Assembly: GCA_045532255.1 (NCBI GenBank)
Contig: JAZSFO010000039.1
Location: 1-8,674, forward strand
Direction of reading: 5' to 3'
Source of the DNA: RGIG8748 sp045532255
GTDB lineage: Bacteria > Bacillota > Clostridia > UMGS1810
Length of the DNA stretch: 8,674 nucleotides
Shown one piece after another: positions 6,259 to 8,674 of this stretch (the first letter of the stretch is position 1; the number at the start of each line of letters is the position of its first letter). A program made the position numbers and the translations under genes. The notes under the pieces are model-generated. The model saw nothing but the letters and a program-made list of their open reading frames with translations, did not search any database and was not told the DNA's origin.

Positions 6259-6555
6259 ATGGCGGAAAAAACATCAAAACCCGTACAGAAAACAGAGAAA
6301 AAAGAAAAGTTTGATGCAAAAAAATATTATAATGAAAAGGTTAAAGTCAAGCTTTTTAAGGATACCGGCAGATACAAGGATGATGTCTTCGTAGCTGTAA
6401 ACGGTGTGGGAATGCTTGTTCCCAGAGGTGTCGAAGTGGAAATACCCCGAAAGTATGCCGAAGTGCTCATGAACAGCGAAAAGCAGGCAAGCTTTGCAAT
6501 TGAGTATCAGACAAAGCTTCAAAGCGATGCACTTAAGGCAGAGGCTAATCTCTGA
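6259..6555 (+). CDS. Small hypothetical protein of the phage head module
   Basis: This 98-residue product has no function I can assign. The N-terminal 30 residues are Lys-rich and likely disordered. Residues 29-75 form a compact, beta-looking segment (VKVKLFKDTGRYKDDVFVAVNG, then MLVPRGVEVEIPRKYAEVLMNSE) that resembles small proteins often found just after N4-gp56-type capsid genes in Firmicutes phages. A capsid-associated or head-completion accessory is plausible but unproven. AAAGGAT (6244-6250) lies 8 nt upstream of the ATG, and the gene starts 19 nt after the capsid stop, so it is cotranscribed. There are no cysteines, signal peptide or membrane segment. Confidence 0.75.
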   Translation: MAEKTSKPVQKTEKKEKFDAKKYYNEKVKVKLFKDTGRYKDDVFVAVNGVGMLVPRGVEVEIPRKYAEVLMNSEKQASFAIEYQTKLQSDALKAEANL

Positions 6556-6569
6556 TTGGCACAGAGTGT

Positions 6570-7076
6570 ATGACAGACTGGAATACAATAAGGGAGGACT
6601 ATCTCAGCTCCTCCCTGAGTTACAGGGATTTGTGCCAAAAGTATGATGTAAAGTACTCAAGTCTTGCCAAAGTAGCTGCAAGCGAGGGATGGCACCGCGA
6701 AAAAACTGCCGCGGAGGATAGTGGTTTATCCAGAGAGGACAGAATTCTTAAGATAAGCGACAGACTTCTGGACAAAATAGAAAAATCAATCACCGAGCTT
6801 GACCGTTGTATAGTCAAAAACAAAGAAAAGACAAAAACGGTTGAATACGATTACGATACCAAAAAGCCCATAAATGAAGTGGTGGAGGAAAAGGAAGATA
6901 TTCAGATAATAGAGGGAATGATAGACAAGATGGGATTAAAACAGCTTGTTTCCACCCTTAAGGATATCAAGGATATACACCTGAGTATGTCGGGCGAGGC
7001 TGTATCGGAGGAGGAAAGCGGTATTATAATGCTCAGTGATGTTCTGGAAGGCTGCGATGATTTGGGCTATGAATAA
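6570..7076 (+). CDS. terS: Phage terminase small subunit-like protein
   Basis: The small terminase subunit recognises the packaging site on viral DNA and hands it to the large subunit. The 168-residue product has an N-terminal helix-turn-helix at about residues 8-44, SYRDLCQKYDVKYSSLAKVAASEGW, ending in the E-G-W pattern common in TerS N-terminal domains. Charged helices follow, with one possible coiled coil (55-90) and a basic segment KNKEKTKTVEYDYDTKKP, then an acidic C-terminus that may form the oligomerisation and TerL-contact region. The ribosome binding site is weak, and the start lies 14 nt after the preceding stop. Its 3' end overlaps the start of terL by about 20 nt, the usual tight TerS-TerL arrangement, which is the strongest support. 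Another HTH DNA-binding protein is possible but less likely. Confidence 0.78.
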   Translation: MTDWNTIREDYLSSSLSYRDLCQKYDVKYSSLAKVAASEGWHREKTAAEDSGLSREDRILKISDRLLDKIEKSITELDRCIVKNKEKTKTVEYDYDTKKPINEVVEEKEDIQIIEGMIDKMGLKQLVSTLKDIKDIHLSMSGEAVSEEESGIIMLSDVLEGCDDLGYE

Positions 7077-8514
7077 AAAAACAATATGGACCCCTCAGGC
7101 AAAGCAGGCGGTATTTCAATCCAGGGGAGAGTACGAAGCTCTGTACGGAGGAGCGGCAGGCGGCGGTAAGTCGGATGCACTTCTTACAGAGGCACTCAGG
7201 CAGGTGCATATAGGCCATTACAGAGCACTTATACTCAGAAAAACCTATCCTCAGCTTTCTGAGCTTATTGACCGAAGCAGAGAACTATACAGCAGGGCAT
7301 ATCCGAAGGCGGTTTATAATGACAGCAAGCACTTCTGGAGGTTTCCCTCGGGTGCAAAAATTTACTTCGGTGCAATGCAGCATACCAAGGATAGAATTAA
7401 CTATCAGGGAAAAAGGTACGACTTTATTGCGTTTGACGAGCTTACACACTTTACATGGGACGAGTATTCCTATATGTTTTCCAGAAACCGTCCCTCGGGC
7501 GAGGGTACAAGGTGCTATATAAGAGCAACCACCAACCCCGGCGGAATCGGACATAGTTGGGTAAAGGAGAGGTTTATAACTGCCGCTCCGCCGCTTACAC
7601 CAATCAAAACAAGCATGTCGGTAACAGACCCCGACGGCAAGGTCATAGAGATGGCAAGACACAGGATTTTTGTGCCGTCTACCGTTTTTGACAACGGAGA
7701 GCTTCTCAAAAATGACCCTAACTACCTTGCAAATCTGTCTCTTCTTCCCGAGAAAGAAAAGAAAGCACTTCTTTACGGCGATTGGGACAGCTTTGCGGGG
7801 CAGGTTTTTACCGAATGGAAAAATGACCCCTCGGGTTATCTTGACAGAAGAAACACCCATGTCATAAAGCCCTTTCTCATACCAAAGAGCTGGCGTATTT
7901 ACAGAGGATTTGACTTTGGATATTCCCGCCCGTTTGCAACGGAATGGATTGCTCTGGACGGTGACGGCAGAGCCTATGTAATAGCCGAGCTTTACGGATG
8001 CACGGGAACACCGAATGAAGGTGTGAGGTTTACCCCCGATGTAATAGCCCAAAAAATCAAGGAGATGGAAAGACAGCATCCCAATCTCAAAGGGCGTAAG
8101 ATAAGGGGTATCGCCGACCCTGCCATATCCAAGGCAGAGACGGGCGAAAGCATAGCGGATATGTTTGCCAAGGAGGGAGTATTTTTTGATTACGGAGACA
8201 ACGAACGGCTTGCAGGTAAGATGCAGTTTCATTACAGACTGAGTTTTGATAATGAGGGTTTTCCCATGATGTATGTCTTTGAAAACTGTGTCAACTTTAT
8301 AAGAACCGTTCCTGCACTTATATACGATAGCGTCAATGTGGAGGATATCGACTCTTCGGGAGAAGACCACATATACGACTGCGTAAGATATGTGCTTATG
8401 GAAAACCTTATAGCTCCGAGAGGCGCAAATGCCCCTGTGTCCTTTGGCGAAAATCCTCTGGAGCTTTCATTGGGCTCTGCGCCCTTAGATAAATATAATT
8501 TTTATAGAATATAA
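7057..8514 (+). CDS. terL: Phage terminase large subunit (packaging ATPase and nuclease)
   Basis: TerL powers DNA translocation into the prohead and cuts the concatemer. From ATG 7057 it has 485 residues. The ATPase domain shows Walker A GGAAGGGKS (31-39), Walker B DFIAFDE (about 122-128) and coupling motif ATTNPGG (157-163). The RNase H-like nuclease domain shows RGFDFGYSRP (Asp286), RGIADPAI (Asp354) and GEDHIYDCVRY (Asp437, Asp441). All expected catalytic residues are present and the frame is unbroken, so selection has kept it or it arrived recently. The start is uncertain: GTG 7036, ATG 7039, ATG 7057 and ATG 7069 are all in frame. I chose 7057 because GGAAGG (7046-7051) is 5 nt upstream. 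ATG 7069 would instead overlap the terS stop codon region. No portal gene follows before the terminator. Confidence 0.93.
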   Translation: MIWAMNKKTIWTPQAKQAVFQSRGEYEALYGGAAGGGKSDALLTEALRQVHIGHYRALILRKTYPQLSELIDRSRELYSRAYPKAVYNDSKHFWRFPSGAKIYFGAMQHTKDRINYQGKRYDFIAFDELTHFTWDEYSYMFSRNRPSGEGTRCYIRATTNPGGIGHSWVKERFITAAPPLTPIKTSMSVTDPDGKVIEMARHRIFVPSTVFDNGELLKNDPNYLANLSLLPEKEKKALLYGDWDSFAGQVFTEWKNDPSGYLDRRNTHVIKPFLIPKSWRIYRGFDFGYSRPFATEWIALDGDGRAYVIAELYGCTGTPNEGVRFTPDVIAQKIKEMERQHPNLKGRKIRGIADPAISKAETGESIADMFAKEGVFFDYGDNERLAGKMQFHYRLSFDNEGFPMMYVFENCVNFIRTVPALIYDSVNVEDIDSSGEDHIYDCVRYVLMENLIAPRGANAPVSFGENPLELSLGSAPLDKYNFYRI

Positions 8515-8532
8515 TAATAAGATTGTGAAGTC

Positions 8533-8565
8533 AAAAAGGTGTTGTAAATTTACAGCACCTTTTTT
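8533..8565 (+). terminator. Rho-independent terminator closing the cassette
   Basis: A 10-bp stem, AAGGTGTTGT (8536-8545) with ACAGCACCTT (8552-8561), one G-T wobble, encloses the loop AAATTT and is followed by TTTTTT through 8565. A-tracts at 8533-8537 give T-tracts on the opposite strand too, so it could act in both directions. It starts 18 nt after the terL stop. Confidence 0.88.
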
Positions 8566-8674
8566 GTGGTGGTGGGTATTGTATGAACGATTTAATGAAG
8601 GGTGAAATACCTACAATTGCTTCGTCCGCTATACGATATCCCATATCACACTTGGTATGAATTTCGGGAACATC
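8566..8674. other. Right-edge segment without a supportable gene
   Basis: No complete gene is visible. The minus strand has an open frame from the window edge to a TGA at 8531-8533 (47 codons). It would run through the terminator stem and end inside the opposite T-tract, so I doubt it is coding. On the + strand, ATG 8583 opens only 26 codons. Intergenic DNA, part of a dispersed repeat, or the tail of a convergent gene are all possible. Confidence 0.3.

Noticed and set aside
7285..8370. 361-codon minus-strand open frame under terL
   Set aside because: It is antisense to a motif-complete terminase; its length follows from the codon composition of terL.
3946..8557. Shared TTACAGCA at 3946-3953 and 8550-8557 as possible attachment sites of the cassette
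   Set aside because: Eight bases are expected by chance at this distance, one copy lies inside the terminator stem, and no integrase is present.
1..8674. CRISPR arrays, rRNA genes, transposases, integrases, toxin-antitoxin pairs
   Set aside because: I looked for regularly spaced repeats, conserved rRNA blocks and the corresponding protein motifs, and saw none.

Overview
The window looks like chromosome from a low-GC, spore-forming member of the Clostridia. The evidence is a clear spoIIGA gene, a rhamnulokinase, strong purine-rich ribosome binding sites and an A+T-rich sigma-A-type promoter. A gut Oscillospiraceae/Ruminococcaceae-like host is my inference; nothing here fixes the species.

Layout. 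Positions 1-147 hold no convincing gene but are dense in short hairpins. Positions 148-420 are a non-coding MITE-like element with 23-bp terminal inverted repeats flanked by TA on both sides. It sits exactly in the stop codon of spoIIGA (complement 420-1271), which encodes the membrane aspartic peptidase that activates pro-sigma-E. A divergent intergenic region (1272-1458) carries a good sigma-A promoter for the rightward operon. It also holds a possible leftward promoter with a 22-bp spacer, the spacing known from the Spo0A-driven spoIIG promoter.

The rightward host operon is rhaB (rhamnulokinase, 1459-2916) followed 12 nt later by a DUF89/ARMT1-like metal-dependent phosphatase (2929-3825), closed by a strong terminator at 3849-3896. 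The pair suggests sugar-phosphate formation next to a damage-control phosphatase.

From about 3936 to 8565 lies a compact five-gene phage head and packaging cassette. In order it encodes a probable scaffold (4014-4928), an N4-gp56-family major capsid protein (4953-6239), a small conserved-looking protein (6259-6555), a small terminase-like HTH protein (6570-7076) and a large terminase with all expected motifs (7057-8514). It has its own candidate promoter and a leader with a 28-bp-period direct repeat, and it ends in a strong terminator. No portal, protease, tail, lysis, repressor or integrase gene is visible, and the capsid genes come before the terminase genes, the reverse of the usual order. 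The cassette could be a remnant prophage, a satellite-type capsid island or a domesticated packaging module. The right edge of the window is too close to choose.

The last ~110 nt (8566-8674) contain no supportable gene.
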